NCBI RefSeq assembly: GCF_022844465.1
Contig: NZ_JALHLP010000001.1
Coordinates: 1,235,462-1,299,461, forward strand
Reading direction: 5' to 3'
DNA length: 64,000 nt
DNA from: Bradyrhizobium sp.
GTDB lineage: Bacteria; Pseudomonadota; Alphaproteobacteria; Rhizobiales; Xanthobacteraceae
Shown here: positions 36,246 to 45,353 of the stretch, in pieces
How positions within the stretch are numbered: the stretch's first letter is position 1
How the letters are laid out: the number at the start of each line of letters is the position of its first letter
Program-made: the position numbers and the translations under genes
The notes under the pieces: model-generated
The model's input: the letters and a program-made list of their open reading frames with translations, nothing else
The model's database searches: none
Told to the model about the DNA's origin: nothing

Positions 36246-37568
36246 TCACGTCTCTGGGATCTTGAAGCGCAAACTGCGCGAGCCGATCGAGATGACATCT
36301 CCGTCGGACAATACCACGCTGACGATTCTGTGGCCATTGACAAGCGTGCCATTGGCGCTCGACTGATCGGTTATGGAGAAGGCCAGATCCCCGATCTGCT
36401 GCACCATGGCGTGCCAACGCCCGACGGTCGGTTCATTGATAACGAGATCGTTCTCAGGGCTGCGCCCGATGCGCAGGAACGGCGCCGTGAGTGGATAGTG
36501 TCTGCCGCCCTCCGGGTCCTCGAGAACTGCGGCCGAGCCAATGGGTTGAGGTAGCCGCACCGCTCTGCTTCGTGTCCCGGCGAGGGCGGCGCCGAGCAGC
36601 GCGAAGATCATGCCGCCGGCCGCAACGACGCTCATCGCATGCGCGCGCCAGAGATAGGCAGCCGTGTCGTGGGTGGAGGCGGCCGCGATATCCGCGGACG
36701 CGGCGATGTCGAGCCGGCCGTCGCCGTAATGGATCACAGCCCGAAGCTCGCTCTCCGAATCCCACATGAACTTGCGCGCGCCATCGAGCGGGAAGCGAAC
36801 CTGGGCACCGCTGTTGAGCAGCGCGAAGGGATCGCCGAGGAAGGTCGCTATGCCCTTGTCGTCCACGAGTTGGCCCGCGGTCGATTCGGCGAGCAGCGCC
36901 AGCGCCGGCAGATCGGCGGAGCGTCCGGGCGCGATCAGGAAGTAAAGCGAGACGCCGAGCGACTGCGCCAACGTTGCCACGTCACCCAGTGCGACCGCGC
37001 CGTCATTGTGGCCGTCGGTAAGAACGAATACGGCGCGGCGGTCGGCTTCGAGCGCGGCCAACGTGCGGATCGATGAAACAAGCGCACCGGACAGGTTGGC
37101 CTCTTCATCGAGCGGCGGAACGGCGGCGAGCAGCGCCAGCGTCTCCCTTGGGTCGTTTCCCGTCGGCACGAGCAAATGCCCTTCGAGCGCATAGACGGCG
37201 AAGCCGAGCTGAACGTGGGTCGGCTTGCGGGCGGCGAGTAGTAGCATCGCCTGCTTGAAGCGCTCGATCTGCTCTTCACGCTGCGGGCCGCTGACATCGA
37301 GCAGCGCGATCGCCGCGACCGCCTGACCCGCGCCGGGATAGGGTTCGACCGTCGGAACGCCGAGCGGGCGGCCGTTATACGTCGCCGTAACCTGATCGAT
37401 CGGACGGGTGGGCTTGCGCAGGAACCGCCAGCGCATCAGGGCTTCGCTGCCGATGATGGTCAGCTCGGCGAGGATGCCGTCTTGCGCCTTGACCATCGGC
37501 GCATCGGCAGCGCACGCCTGCGGGGCAACCGCAGCAGCGACGGATATGGCGAGCGCGAGCCGCCTCAT
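36246..37568 (-). CDS. Transmembrane VWA-FHA protein
   Basis: The 440-residue protein has a signal sequence (MRRLALAISVAAAVAPQACA), a von Willebrand A-like domain (about 80-260; IALLDVSGPQREEQ, VLTDGHNDG), a transmembrane helix near 310-335 (AMSVVAAGGMIFALLGAAL) and a C-terminal FHA domain (LRIGRSPENDLVI; TVGRWHAMV; QSSANGTLVNG). The VWA part should be periplasmic and the FHA part cytoplasmic, linking envelope events to phospho-threonine recognition. MIDAS is DVSGP rather than DxSxS, and the FHA Ser is Gly. It is last in the minus-strand operon, with an ATGA overlap. Confidence 0.88.
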   Translation of the reverse strand: MRRLALAISVAAAVAPQACAADAPMVKAQDGILAELTIIGSEALMRWRFLRKPTRPIDQVTATYNGRPLGVPTVEPYPGAGQAVAAIALLDVSGPQREEQIERFKQAMLLLAARKPTHVQLGFAVYALEGHLLVPTGNDPRETLALLAAVPPLDEEANLSGALVSSIRTLAALEADRRAVFVLTDGHNDGAVALGDVATLAQSLGVSLYFLIAPGRSADLPALALLAESTAGQLVDDKGIATFLGDPFALLNSGAQVRFPLDGARKFMWDSESELRAVIHYGDGRLDIAASADIAAASTHDTAAYLWRAHAMSVVAAGGMIFALLGAALAGTRSRAVRLPQPIGSAAVLEDPEGGRHYPLTAPFLRIGRSPENDLVINEPTVGRWHAMVQQIGDLAFSITDQSSANGTLVNGHRIVSVVLSDGDVISIGSRSLRFKIPET

Positions 37569-40500
37569 TGCTGCGGCATCATAATGACCGGCGGTGTCCG
37601 CGAGAAGCTGTCACTCGGAAACTGCTGCGGGAGGTCGAACAGCGACTTGAACTCGCTCAAGTGCTTGTACATGTCGTAATCCTCCCGGATATTGCGGCCG
37701 AGGCGATCGAGATTGGGACGAAAAGTGTCCTGGCGCCTGAGATCGATCGAATCCTTGACGAAAAAACCCTGCTCGACAGCCTCCTTGGCCTTCAAGATGG
37801 CGTCGCCGGTGTCTTTGGCGGCGGGAATGGTGCCGACCTTGGCAGCATTGCCGGCATAGTCGAGATAGCTCGTTGCCTTGTCGCGCAAAGTGGTGGCGTC
37901 GCTGGCACGCTTGAGCGCCTCGGCCGCCTTGGCCGCGGCCTCGACCTGACTGCCATAGGGGCCGAAAGTCTTGGCGGCGTTGGTCACGCCGTCGCGCGCA
38001 TGCTGCCAGACCTTGTCGTAATTGCCGCCCTGCGCTTCGTAATAAGCCGCCGACATGTCAGCGCTGGTCTGAACGATGCTGAGAACCTGATCGGCGCTCT
38101 TGAGACCCTTCATGACCTGCGCAGAGATCGGGAATGCGCCGGACTCACCGCGATTTCCCATCAGCTTGCCGGCACGGTTGGCGATGTCGATCGCGGTCGC
38201 GCCCGCTTGGGTCACATCGCGCGTGAGCTGCACTTCGGCTTTGGCGGTCGCCACGAGGTCCCCGCCGCGGCGCGCCGCTTGCACGTCGGCGATGCTGCTG
38301 GCGATCTTGAGCGCGGAATCGACCCCCTCGCCCACGCCCTTGCTGACCTTGAGCGCCGTCGTCTCCTCGGCCTTGCCGGACTGTGGGGTGGTCCAGCCGC
38401 GGAAACGGTCGATGCCCGGAATGCCGTGGTTCAGCCGCGAGGTCTCCTCGACCGCCTTGTGCAGATCGCGCGCGAACTGCGCCTGATTGGCTGTGGTTTT
38501 GATCTGCTCGTCGGATGTCTTTGGCTGGGTGGCTGCGGGCATCGGCGAGGCCGCCGAGCCTGCTCCTCCACCGCCGCCGCCGGGCGTGGAAGTTATCGAG
38601 CCACCCGCAAAGCCGGGCAAGGACCCACCCGCGCCCGCGGGCGCATGAGTGAACGGCACTGCCGGAGCGGCCGGCGGCGAAGGAAGCAACTCGCTGGCGA
38701 CCTTGACGCCCTGATCGGCGACGCCGCGCACCGTGGTGTAGAACTTGGCCAGCGGCACACCGCGTGCGGCGAACCCGTAACCGACCATGTCGACGAGATT
38801 GACGACGGCAAGCCCGCCACCGCCAATGACGCCTTGCAACGCCGCACGGTCGCGCTCGTGAATATATTTGACGTACTCCTTCTTCAGATCGTCGTATGTG
38901 GCCATGCGCGCGAGGGACTGCTGGCGATAATAGCCCTCATTGTCGGCGAGCTTGCCCATAATGTCGCGCGCGCGCCCGAGATTGTCGCGATTGGCTGCGG
39001 GCAGGCTGGCGAGCGTGGTCTCCTTGCGCAGGATGGCGAGGCCATCGGCGCGGGCTTGCTCCCAATCGACCGCGCGGGCTTGCTCGCGCAAATTCGCCAT
39101 CAGAGGACGCGCTGGGGGAGACGCCGCCACTAGCGGTGAAGATGACCTCGGCTCTGTCGGTGACGATGCCGGCGCGGCAGCGGAATGAGACTCGCTTTGT
39201 AAGGCACCCGGTGGCTCGGCTTGCGGCGGCGACAACCTCGCGATTGCAGGCGGCGCGACGGGAGGTTGAGCCGTAAGCGGCGGTGGCGATAGCGGCGGCG
39301 TGGCCGTCGTCGTGCTAACACCGACGGGGCTCGAGGGGGGCGTCGGCGGCACCACGGGCGGCTGGATGCCGAGCGATTGGGCCAGCGTCGGAAAATCGAG
39401 CTTAGCGAACAGATTGACGCGCAGGCGCGGCGGCGACCCGGCCACAGGCGCGCTGGATGATGAGGACACGGGCGTCCCGGATACGCCGGACGGACCGGCC
39501 GCGCTCGCTGCGGCCACACCCGATGAAGACACCGACGATCCACTGGAATTCGACGACGCGCCCGCGGCACTCGACGATGCTGACGCGCTGGCGCCTTGAC
39601 TGCTAGCAAGCTGGCCGCTCATGTCGCCCGACGACTGCGTTCCGCCTGATGCTCCGCTATGCGACGGGCTGCCGACATTTGACGTCGCGCTTTGCGACGA
39701 GCTCGCCGGGGTGTTGCCCGGCGTGCCCAACGCGGCGCTTGCCGATGGCCGAGTCGCTACCGACGCGCTGACGCCGGCTTGCTGTGATCCACCTTGCGCC
39801 GGCGCGCCGGACGCCGAGCCGCCGCCGACAGCCCGTTGCGTGACGGTGCCGCTTGCTGAATTTCCGGCTGCCACATTTCCGCTGGCCGGATTTCCCGCAG
39901 ACTGATGGCCGCTCGTATCGTTTCCGGCACCGATGCCGCCCGACGCCGAGCCGGGAGTCGTCGAAGTGCTGCCACCCATGCGCGAGGCGCCGATGCCGGA
40001 GGCGTTCTCATGAGGACCGCTGCCGGACTGCTGCGCGCGCCTGGCTGACCGCTGCGTATCGCCAGCGGGGGCTCCGCCTTGCGCGGCGTTGCCAGGCGTT
40101 GATCCTGACGCGCTGCTTCCCGGTGCCGCGACGCCGTCCGCGCCGGATGATGGCGCATCACCGCCGCCGGCGCCGCCGCGACGATCGGCAATACCATCCC
40201 CACGCACCGTGCCGGGCGCGGCACTGGTCATCGCGACGCGGCCCGACGATGCCGAGGTGCCGATCAGCGACGAGCCAGAGCCGTCTGCATCGGTCGCGCG
40301 CGCGGCACCTCCGCGTCCGACGCCGCTGCCACTACCCGACGCTGACGCGCCGCGAACGCGCGCGTCGAATTGCGCAAGCTCGACGCGGCCGGGGGTCGTT
40401 CCGACGACAGGCGGATTGCCACCGGACATCGGGCGGTCGTTGCCAGCTGCGCCGCCGTTAATGCCGCTTTGGCGCAATCCGTTCGGCGGCGCGCCGGACA

Positions 40501-41527
40501 ATGGCTCAGAACCGGATTGCGAACGGTCGGATGCAGTGCCCGGAGGCGTGCCCTGACCCGCGTTCAGAGTTGTATTTGTAGCCGCTGCGCCCGGCGTCTG
40601 GCTGCCCGGTGAGGCGGATCTTGTATCGTCCCCAGCAGCGCCAGTCTCAGTACCAGGCATCGCGACACGATCAGGACCGCCCGATGACGAAGCTCCCAAT
40701 GCCGGAGCCCCTGATGACGGCGCGCCGGAAGGGGCGGCGGCCGCTGACCCGCCGCTACTGGCGGGGCGATCATTCGATGCGCCACCAGGCGATCCGGCGA
40801 CGGAAGGTGTGCCCGGTGACGGCGATGCGCCCTGTCCGGCTGCACCGGGTATTGCACCGCCGCCTGTTGCGGCCGGAGCCGACGCAGTCTGTTTGCTGGG
40901 GCCCTTGGTGTTGGAGCCCTTGGCAGTGCCGTTCTCAGGTCCCTTGGCCTCGCCTTTCATATCTCCCTTGATATTTCCCTTGGCATCGCCGGAGCCACCG
41001 CTGCGCGACCTGCCGAGTCCGCCGCCCGCCTGGCTCGGATTGCCGGCTCCACCGCCAGCGACCGCGGCCTGGGTGCGCTGGTCGCCACCCTGATAGGCGC
41101 GGTCGGTGTAGTTGCGGACATCGCCCTGCCGCGCTGCGGTATTCGGGCTGACGCTGCGCAGAAAGGGCCGCGAGCCCGCACCGGCAGCGGGGTTGGGTGC
41201 AATCTCACCGGGCTGCGGCCGCGCCCAGTTGGTCTCTCCGGGCGTTGCCGTCGCTGCGGAGGCTGGCATTTCGGCGATGCCGGGATCGCTCGCTTCCCAT
41301 TGCACATCAGATTCGAATTTTGCCGAGCTGACATCGCGCAGATAGGGACGTGGAGCGGCCGAGCCATCGGGATTCCGGGCTGTCTCCTCTGGCGACGGTC
41401 GCGTCCAATCATAGGTGCGGGTTTCGTCCCGGCTGCCGACACGGTCGCCGGACGCCAGCTGCTCGGCCCGAGCAGGCGGCGCACCGAGTGCCACGACCAC
41501 GGCCACATATGCAACAAGTCTGCGCAT
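37565..41527 (-). CDS. Exported 1320-residue Ser/Gly/Ala-rich protein
   Basis: I chose the second of two ATGs because GAGG lies five bases ahead. The protein has a signal peptide (MRRLVAYVAVVVALGAPPARA) and two ~30-residue repeats (DWTRPSPEETARNPDG..APRPYLRDVS and NWARPQPGEIAPNPAAG..SRPFLRSVS). A ~580-residue low-complexity Ser/Gly/Ala/Pro region and a Pro-rich strip follow, then a helical domain from about 820 to the end (EQARADGLAILRKE, YDDLKKEYVKYIHERDRAAL). No enzyme motif is seen. The design suggests an extended periplasmic or surface spacer carrying a folded C-terminal domain. Confidence 0.8.
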   Translation of the reverse strand: MRRLVAYVAVVVALGAPPARAEQLASGDRVGSRDETRTYDWTRPSPEETARNPDGSAAPRPYLRDVSSAKFESDVQWEASDPGIAEMPASAATATPGETNWARPQPGEIAPNPAAGAGSRPFLRSVSPNTAARQGDVRNYTDRAYQGGDQRTQAAVAGGGAGNPSQAGGGLGRSRSGGSGDAKGNIKGDMKGEAKGPENGTAKGSNTKGPSKQTASAPAATGGGAIPGAAGQGASPSPGTPSVAGSPGGASNDRPASSGGSAAAAPSGAPSSGAPALGASSSGGPDRVAMPGTETGAAGDDTRSASPGSQTPGAAATNTTLNAGQGTPPGTASDRSQSGSEPLSGAPPNGLRQSGINGGAAGNDRPMSGGNPPVVGTTPGRVELAQFDARVRGASASGSGSGVGRGGAARATDADGSGSSLIGTSASSGRVAMTSAAPGTVRGDGIADRRGGAGGGDAPSSGADGVAAPGSSASGSTPGNAAQGGAPAGDTQRSARRAQQSGSGPHENASGIGASRMGGSTSTTPGSASGGIGAGNDTSGHQSAGNPASGNVAAGNSASGTVTQRAVGGGSASGAPAQGGSQQAGVSASVATRPSASAALGTPGNTPASSSQSATSNVGSPSHSGASGGTQSSGDMSGQLASSQGASASASSSAAGASSNSSGSSVSSSGVAAASAAGPSGVSGTPVSSSSSAPVAGSPPRLRVNLFAKLDFPTLAQSLGIQPPVVPPTPPSSPVGVSTTTATPPLSPPPLTAQPPVAPPAIARLSPPQAEPPGALQSESHSAAAPASSPTEPRSSSPLVAASPPARPLMANLREQARAVDWEQARADGLAILRKETTLASLPAANRDNLGRARDIMGKLADNEGYYRQQSLARMATYDDLKKEYVKYIHERDRAALQGVIGGGGLAVVNLVDMVGYGFAARGVPLAKFYTTVRGVADQGVKVASELLPSPPAAPAVPFTHAPAGAGGSLPGFAGGSITSTPGGGGGGAGSAASPMPAATQPKTSDEQIKTTANQAQFARDLHKAVEETSRLNHGIPGIDRFRGWTTPQSGKAEETTALKVSKGVGEGVDSALKIASSIADVQAARRGGDLVATAKAEVQLTRDVTQAGATAIDIANRAGKLMGNRGESGAFPISAQVMKGLKSADQVLSIVQTSADMSAAYYEAQGGNYDKVWQHARDGVTNAAKTFGPYGSQVEAAAKAAEALKRASDATTLRDKATSYLDYAGNAAKVGTIPAAKDTGDAILKAKEAVEQGFFVKDSIDLRRQDTFRPNLDRLGRNIREDYDMYKHLSEFKSLFDLPQQFPSDSFSRTPPVIMMPQQ

Positions 41528-41534
41528 CATGACC

Positions 41535-42608
41535 TCACAGCAAGTAGATGGACCACAAGGTCCCTCCGCCGACGACGTAGAAACCGAAGCCTCGCGCACG
41601 GCTCAGGGTCGATTTGGGCACCCGACATGTCACCTGCGTGATGCCGACGCGCGCCACGCCGGCCTTGACCTGCGCCTGGATCGGTTTCGCCTCGTCGAAA
41701 ATCCATTCGTTGCGACCGCTGGCGCCCGCGCGCTGCGCCCCGCAGCCGAACCATTCGAGTGTCGCCGACGGTCGCTTGCTGCCAGGCGCCAGCGAGAAAT
41801 TCATGTAGTCAACGCTGTAGACAAACGCATCACCATCGTCAGCGCAATTGATGATCCCGTTGGCGAGCAACGTGTCATTGCCGGCACTTGCCGCCTTCAG
41901 CGGAATGGCGGTGCGCGCGCCCGCGCATGTTGGAAAGTTCGCGCCCCATTCGGCCTGCTCGACGGCGAGTTTCGGCACGTCAGGCGTGACCGGCTTGTCC
42001 GGCGCGCCCGGCGCAGCGGCGGAGATCGAAAGCGCCGGCATCGGCGGCAAACTGTCCTGCTGCGCGGGGCGCGGGGCGGCGACGCTCTCGACGCGCGACC
42101 GCAGCAAGATCGGCCAGAACACGCCGCCGCCAACGGCGTAAAAGCCGAAGCCACGCGCCTGCATCAGAACCGCCTTCGGCACCCGGAACGACAGATTGGA
42201 GATCGCGACGCGGCGGCCGGGCGCAGGAATCTGGACGCGGATTGGCCTGACCTCGTCGAAGAACCAGTCGTTGCGGCCATTAGCGCCGGCGCGCTGCGCG
42301 CCGACGCCGAACCATTGCAAAGAAGCCTGCGGCCAGTTGCCTTGCGGATTCAAAAGGAAATTGACGTAGTCCACCGCATAGATGAAGGCATCCCCGTCAT
42401 CGCGGCAGGTAACGATGCCATTGGCGATGACGTTGCTTTCGGGGCCCGCGATGCGAAACGACACCGGCGTCCTGGCGCCGCCGCAGCTCTGGAAACCAGA
42501 GCCCCAGTCCTGTGCGAGGAAATCGTCGCCCTCGGCGCTGGCCTCTAAGCCGGAAGCCGTGACAGCAAGCACCAGCACAGAGAGACCCAGCGCGAGGACG
42601 CGCATCAT
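41535..42608 (-). CDS. Exported protein with two homologous domains
   Basis: After a signal peptide (MMRVLALGLSVLVLAVTASG) there are two related ~130-residue domains. Shared signatures are WGxxFxxCxGARTxxxxK/R, ANGIxxCxDDGDAF[IV]Y, A/SVDYxNFxL, WFGxGAQRAGAxGRNxWxFDE and FRVPK/CRVPKxxLxxARGFGFYxVGGG. Each has a conserved Cys pair, so disulfides are likely. I do not recognise the family. It lies between the TolR-like gene and the 1320-residue protein gene in the same operon. Confidence 0.8.
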   Translation of the reverse strand: MMRVLALGLSVLVLAVTASGLEASAEGDDFLAQDWGSGFQSCGGARTPVSFRIAGPESNVIANGIVTCRDDGDAFIYAVDYVNFLLNPQGNWPQASLQWFGVGAQRAGANGRNDWFFDEVRPIRVQIPAPGRRVAISNLSFRVPKAVLMQARGFGFYAVGGGVFWPILLRSRVESVAAPRPAQQDSLPPMPALSISAAAPGAPDKPVTPDVPKLAVEQAEWGANFPTCAGARTAIPLKAASAGNDTLLANGIINCADDGDAFVYSVDYMNFSLAPGSKRPSATLEWFGCGAQRAGASGRNEWIFDEAKPIQAQVKAGVARVGITQVTCRVPKSTLSRARGFGFYVVGGGTLWSIYLL

Positions 42609-42669
42609 TCGCGCCGTTTCGCCTGTTCGCTGTCGAAGACGCCTGCCCGTGCACACTTCATTGCTCCAT

Positions 42670-43323
42670 TCAAGGATCGAAACGTGCGTCGACGCCGCCG
42701 CTTTGGTTCACAACTACCTTCGCTACGGGACGAAGCTTGTGCGTCTCGGTCAATGTAACATTCGGCAGTTGAATGCGTCCATTGCGGTGAAACACATTTC
42801 CCCTCACCTCGACCGGCTGATTGCCCCCTGGCGAGCCGTAATAGTCGTAGGCGATGGTGTAGCTGCCGGTCACAGCTTTGGGGTGCTGCCACAATTCGAC
42901 ACCCGGCCCGCGGGTGTTGTCGTAAGAGAGCTGCGCCTCCGTGGCAGGGAAGTCACGCTTGTCGCGGTTGCTCTTGCCCCAGAAGAATTCTCGACCCTCG
43001 GGATCGGTGACGTGGAGGTCGACATCGAAATTGCCGGCGTAGCTCCATTCGATCACGACCACGAGGAAGGTCGAGGCCAGCGCTGACTCGCAGGTGGCGA
43101 GCGCAGCGGTCTTGGTCGCGAGCGACTGCCTGGCCTCGCTCTCGGCCTTCTTGCAGACCTGGAGATCGCTCCTGGTTTCCTTGAGCTCGACCTCGGCCTT
43201 CTGTGTCTTCATGTAGTTGGGAAACAGAATAACGGCGATCAGGATGAAGCCGCCGAGCGCGGCCGCAAACAGATCCAGCACCGACATGCTGAAAATCTCG
43301 ATATTGCGGTTCGGACGCCTCAT
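42670..43323 (-). CDS. TolR/MotB-like membrane protein with a DUF2135-like domain
   Basis: The 217 residues begin with a short cytoplasmic end and one helix carrying an acidic residue (SMSVLDLFAAALGGFILIAV), as in TolR/ExbD/MotB-type stator partners. A coiled coil follows (about 45-85), then a beta-rich periplasmic domain with YAGNFDVDLHVTDPEGREFF and GSYTIAYDYYGS, similar to DUF2135/YfaP-like domains. The neighbour six bases upstream encodes the MotA/TolQ-like channel. There is no OmpA peptidoglycan-binding domain. Confidence 0.8.
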   Translation of the reverse strand: MRRPNRNIEIFSMSVLDLFAAALGGFILIAVILFPNYMKTQKAEVELKETRSDLQVCKKAESEARQSLATKTAALATCESALASTFLVVVIEWSYAGNFDVDLHVTDPEGREFFWGKSNRDKRDFPATEAQLSYDNTRGPGVELWQHPKAVTGSYTIAYDYYGSPGGNQPVEVRGNVFHRNGRIQLPNVTLTETHKLRPVAKVVVNQSGGVDARFDP

Positions 43324-43329
43324 ATCGAG

Positions 43330-44109
43330 CTACGCCACGTACAGGCGATTGACAAGGTTATCGAGGCAATATTGCCCGGCGCGATTGAGCGCATGCTCCT
43401 CGCGCGACTGGGCGATATTGGTGAGAAATACCAGCAGCGCGGCGAGCACCAGAGCGAGGAAGGTGCCGTCGAAAGAGATGGCGAGACGCCGTGTCACCTC
43501 GTTGAGCAGCAGCGGGTCCTGCGCATTTGCCGGATCGCCGGCAAAGGCGAGCGCGCGCCCCATACCGATGACGGTGCCGATAAAGCCGAGCGAGGGAACG
43601 AGCCAGGTTAGATAGCGCAGCATGTTATATCGAAGGTCGACCTCGTGGAGATACATCTCCATGCTGGTGTTCAACAGCGTAGAGGCCTGATCGATCGAGC
43701 GGCTCGACTGAAACTGGAGAATGGTGCGCTGGATCAGCCGCGGCAGGAAGCAATTCGACGCAAACGAGGTCGAGCGCACCTGGCGGTAGATTTCGCCGAG
43801 ATCCTGCGCCTGCAGCACGGTGCGCTCGTCTTCGGGCAGATAATTGCGGCGCAACTGGTCCTGCTCGGCACGGCCGGCGCGGAAGCGCACGAACAACTCG
43901 CCGCAGCCGACTGCGAACACCACCCAGATGCAGTTCTGCACCGAGAACGGATAGCCGATGCCGCCGCGGTCGAGTAGGATCTTGGCGGGCTCCTCGGGCA
44001 GAACGAAATGCAAGACGGCGACGACAAGAACGCCGATCGCCGTGCAACCGGCGGCGATAAGCTGGCGATGCCGCTCAAGTCCTCCGAACTCAACATTCTC
44101 CCGCGCCAT
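43330..44109 (-). CDS. MotA/TolQ/ExbB-type proton channel protein
   Basis: The 259-residue protein has several transmembrane helices. Its C-terminal part carries the family core: RYLTWLVPSLGFIGTVIGMG followed by a cytoplasmic stretch, then LAISFDGTFLALVLAALLVF. Such proteins form pentameric channels that, with a TolR/MotB partner, convert ion flow into mechanical work. The partner gene is next. Here the setting is kinase/phosphatase/FHA genes, not tol or mot genes. Confidence 0.87.
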   Translation of the reverse strand: MARENVEFGGLERHRQLIAAGCTAIGVLVVAVLHFVLPEEPAKILLDRGGIGYPFSVQNCIWVVFAVGCGELFVRFRAGRAEQDQLRRNYLPEDERTVLQAQDLGEIYRQVRSTSFASNCFLPRLIQRTILQFQSSRSIDQASTLLNTSMEMYLHEVDLRYNMLRYLTWLVPSLGFIGTVIGMGRALAFAGDPANAQDPLLLNEVTRRLAISFDGTFLALVLAALLVFLTNIAQSREEHALNRAGQYCLDNLVNRLYVA

Positions 44110-44128
44110 CGAATGCCCTCAGCTTCCT

Positions 44129-44515
44129 CTATTTGCGCCTGATGATCTCGCCTGTTTCCGGATCGCGCTCCAGCGCGGCGCGCTTGACCGGCTCCCTGGG
44201 CGCCGGCGATGCCGGCATAGGCTTTGTTTCAGCCGAAGCAGACCCACGCAGTCTCTCGATTACCGCCGACATCACCGCCCGAACGGTGGTGTCGTGGCGA
44301 CCAAGCCTGATCTGATCGTCGATCGAAACCTGCGCGGTCGTAATCTGCTTCCATTCCCGCCCGCTGAGCACAAACGTCCCGTAGGTGCTTGCCGAATCGA
44401 CAAGCAGAAACTCACGATCCGACTTCACGACGAATTCGGCATGTCGGCGCGAGACTGTCGGATCGGTGAAGATAACGTCGCATTCGAGGCCGCGGCCGAG
44501 CAGGAAGGATTTCAT
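44129..44515 (-). CDS. Small FHA-domain protein
   Basis: This 128-residue cytoplasmic protein consists of an FHA domain with FLLGRGLECDVIFTDPTVSR RHAE-type core residues (Gly-Arg, Ser-Arg-Arg-His) and STYGTFVLSG in place of SxNGTxVNG. A Pro-rich and basic tail follows. Start ATG 44515 overlaps the PP2C stop. It should bind phospho-threonine peptides produced by the kinase encoded at 46409. Confidence 0.85.
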   Translation of the reverse strand: MKSFLLGRGLECDVIFTDPTVSRRHAEFVVKSDREFLLVDSASTYGTFVLSGREWKQITTAQVSIDDQIRLGRHDTTVRAVMSAVIERLRGSASAETKPMPASPAPREPVKRAALERDPETGEIIRRK

Positions 44516-45351
44516 GACAGCCGCCAAGCCGAAACGCCCGCGATGACAACAAGCAAAATCAGAGCGGCGATGCCGGCGGTCCGAAACGTGATGAGTCCCG
44601 CCGCTGTGCTGGCGGAGAATGTTGGCGGCACCGCCACAACCACCGCGCAATTATCCTGATTGGATTTCTGCCGGTTCTCGACTTCGGTCAAGAGAGCGCG
44701 CGCCGCGGCCGCCGCGCCGGTTGCCGCCGTACCGCCCGCGAAACGGGCGATGTCGCTCTCCTCCAGCGTCAATATTCCGTCGGAGGCGAGAATGATGAAC
44801 TCGCCGTTGCGCAGGCGGCGCGGCCTCGATTTAAGATCGACCATCGCAACCGGCTGGCCGTTCAACACCGATTGCAGCATGTTGGCGATCGCTTTCGCGC
44901 CTTTCGCGACCGCCGGACGAAAGGAATGATCCTCATTGACCCGCTCGATGCTGCCGGCGCTAACAAGCCACAACGGCGAATCGCCGACGCTGATCCAACT
45001 CAAACCCTCGGGCGACAAATGAGCGGCGACGAGTGTCGTACCCATGCCGTCGGTGTCGGGATCATCGGCCTGGCCGCGCGCGATGCGGGCGTTGGCCTCG
45101 TCAAGCGCGAACTGAAAGGACGCTGCCAGCGCGTTGCCGGCTGCGCGATGCGCAATAAAGGACGCCACGAACGCATCTGCGGCGAGGCGGCTCGCGGTGC
45201 CGCCGGCAGCGTGACCTCCCATGCCGTCGGCCACCACCAGAAGCCACGCCTTTTCCGCAGCGAGCCAGACCGAGCGGAAGGAATCCTGCTGCTCCTGCCT
45301 GCGGCCCTGGATGGCGGCGCCATGAACGTCGGTCGCAAGTCCGTCAGGCAT
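44512..45351 (-). CDS. Membrane-anchored PP2C-type Ser/Thr phosphatase
   Basis: The protein carries the metal-binding motifs of PP2C phosphatases (RRQEQQDSF, VVADGMGGHAAGG, SWISVGDSPLWL, ILASDGILTL, NQDNCAVVV) and a C-terminal transmembrane helix (TAGIAALILLVVIAGVSAWR) that anchors it with the catalytic domain in the cytoplasm. I use the ATG at 45351 right after the FHA stop; an earlier in-frame ATG at 45381 is possible. It is the natural antagonist of the kinase encoded divergently. Confidence 0.92.
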   Translation of the reverse strand: MPDGLATDVHGAAIQGRRQEQQDSFRSVWLAAEKAWLLVVADGMGGHAAGGTASRLAADAFVASFIAHRAAGNALAASFQFALDEANARIARGQADDPDTDGMGTTLVAAHLSPEGLSWISVGDSPLWLVSAGSIERVNEDHSFRPAVAKGAKAIANMLQSVLNGQPVAMVDLKSRPRRLRNGEFIILASDGILTLEESDIARFAGGTAATGAAAAARALLTEVENRQKSNQDNCAVVVAVPPTFSASTAAGLITFRTAGIAALILLVVIAGVSAWRLS

Positions 45352-45353
45352 CG

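Noticed and set aside
37568..39133. 521-codon open frame on the plus strand opposite the 1320-residue exported protein
   Set aside because: It is antisense to a gene with signal peptide, repeats and operon overlaps. Long antisense frames are expected at this GC content, and its composition is unnatural.
42670..44109. Zorya anti-phage system
   Set aside because: The channel and partner genes superficially resemble ZorA/ZorB, but the OmpA-like domain and the ZorC, ZorD or ZorE genes are absent.
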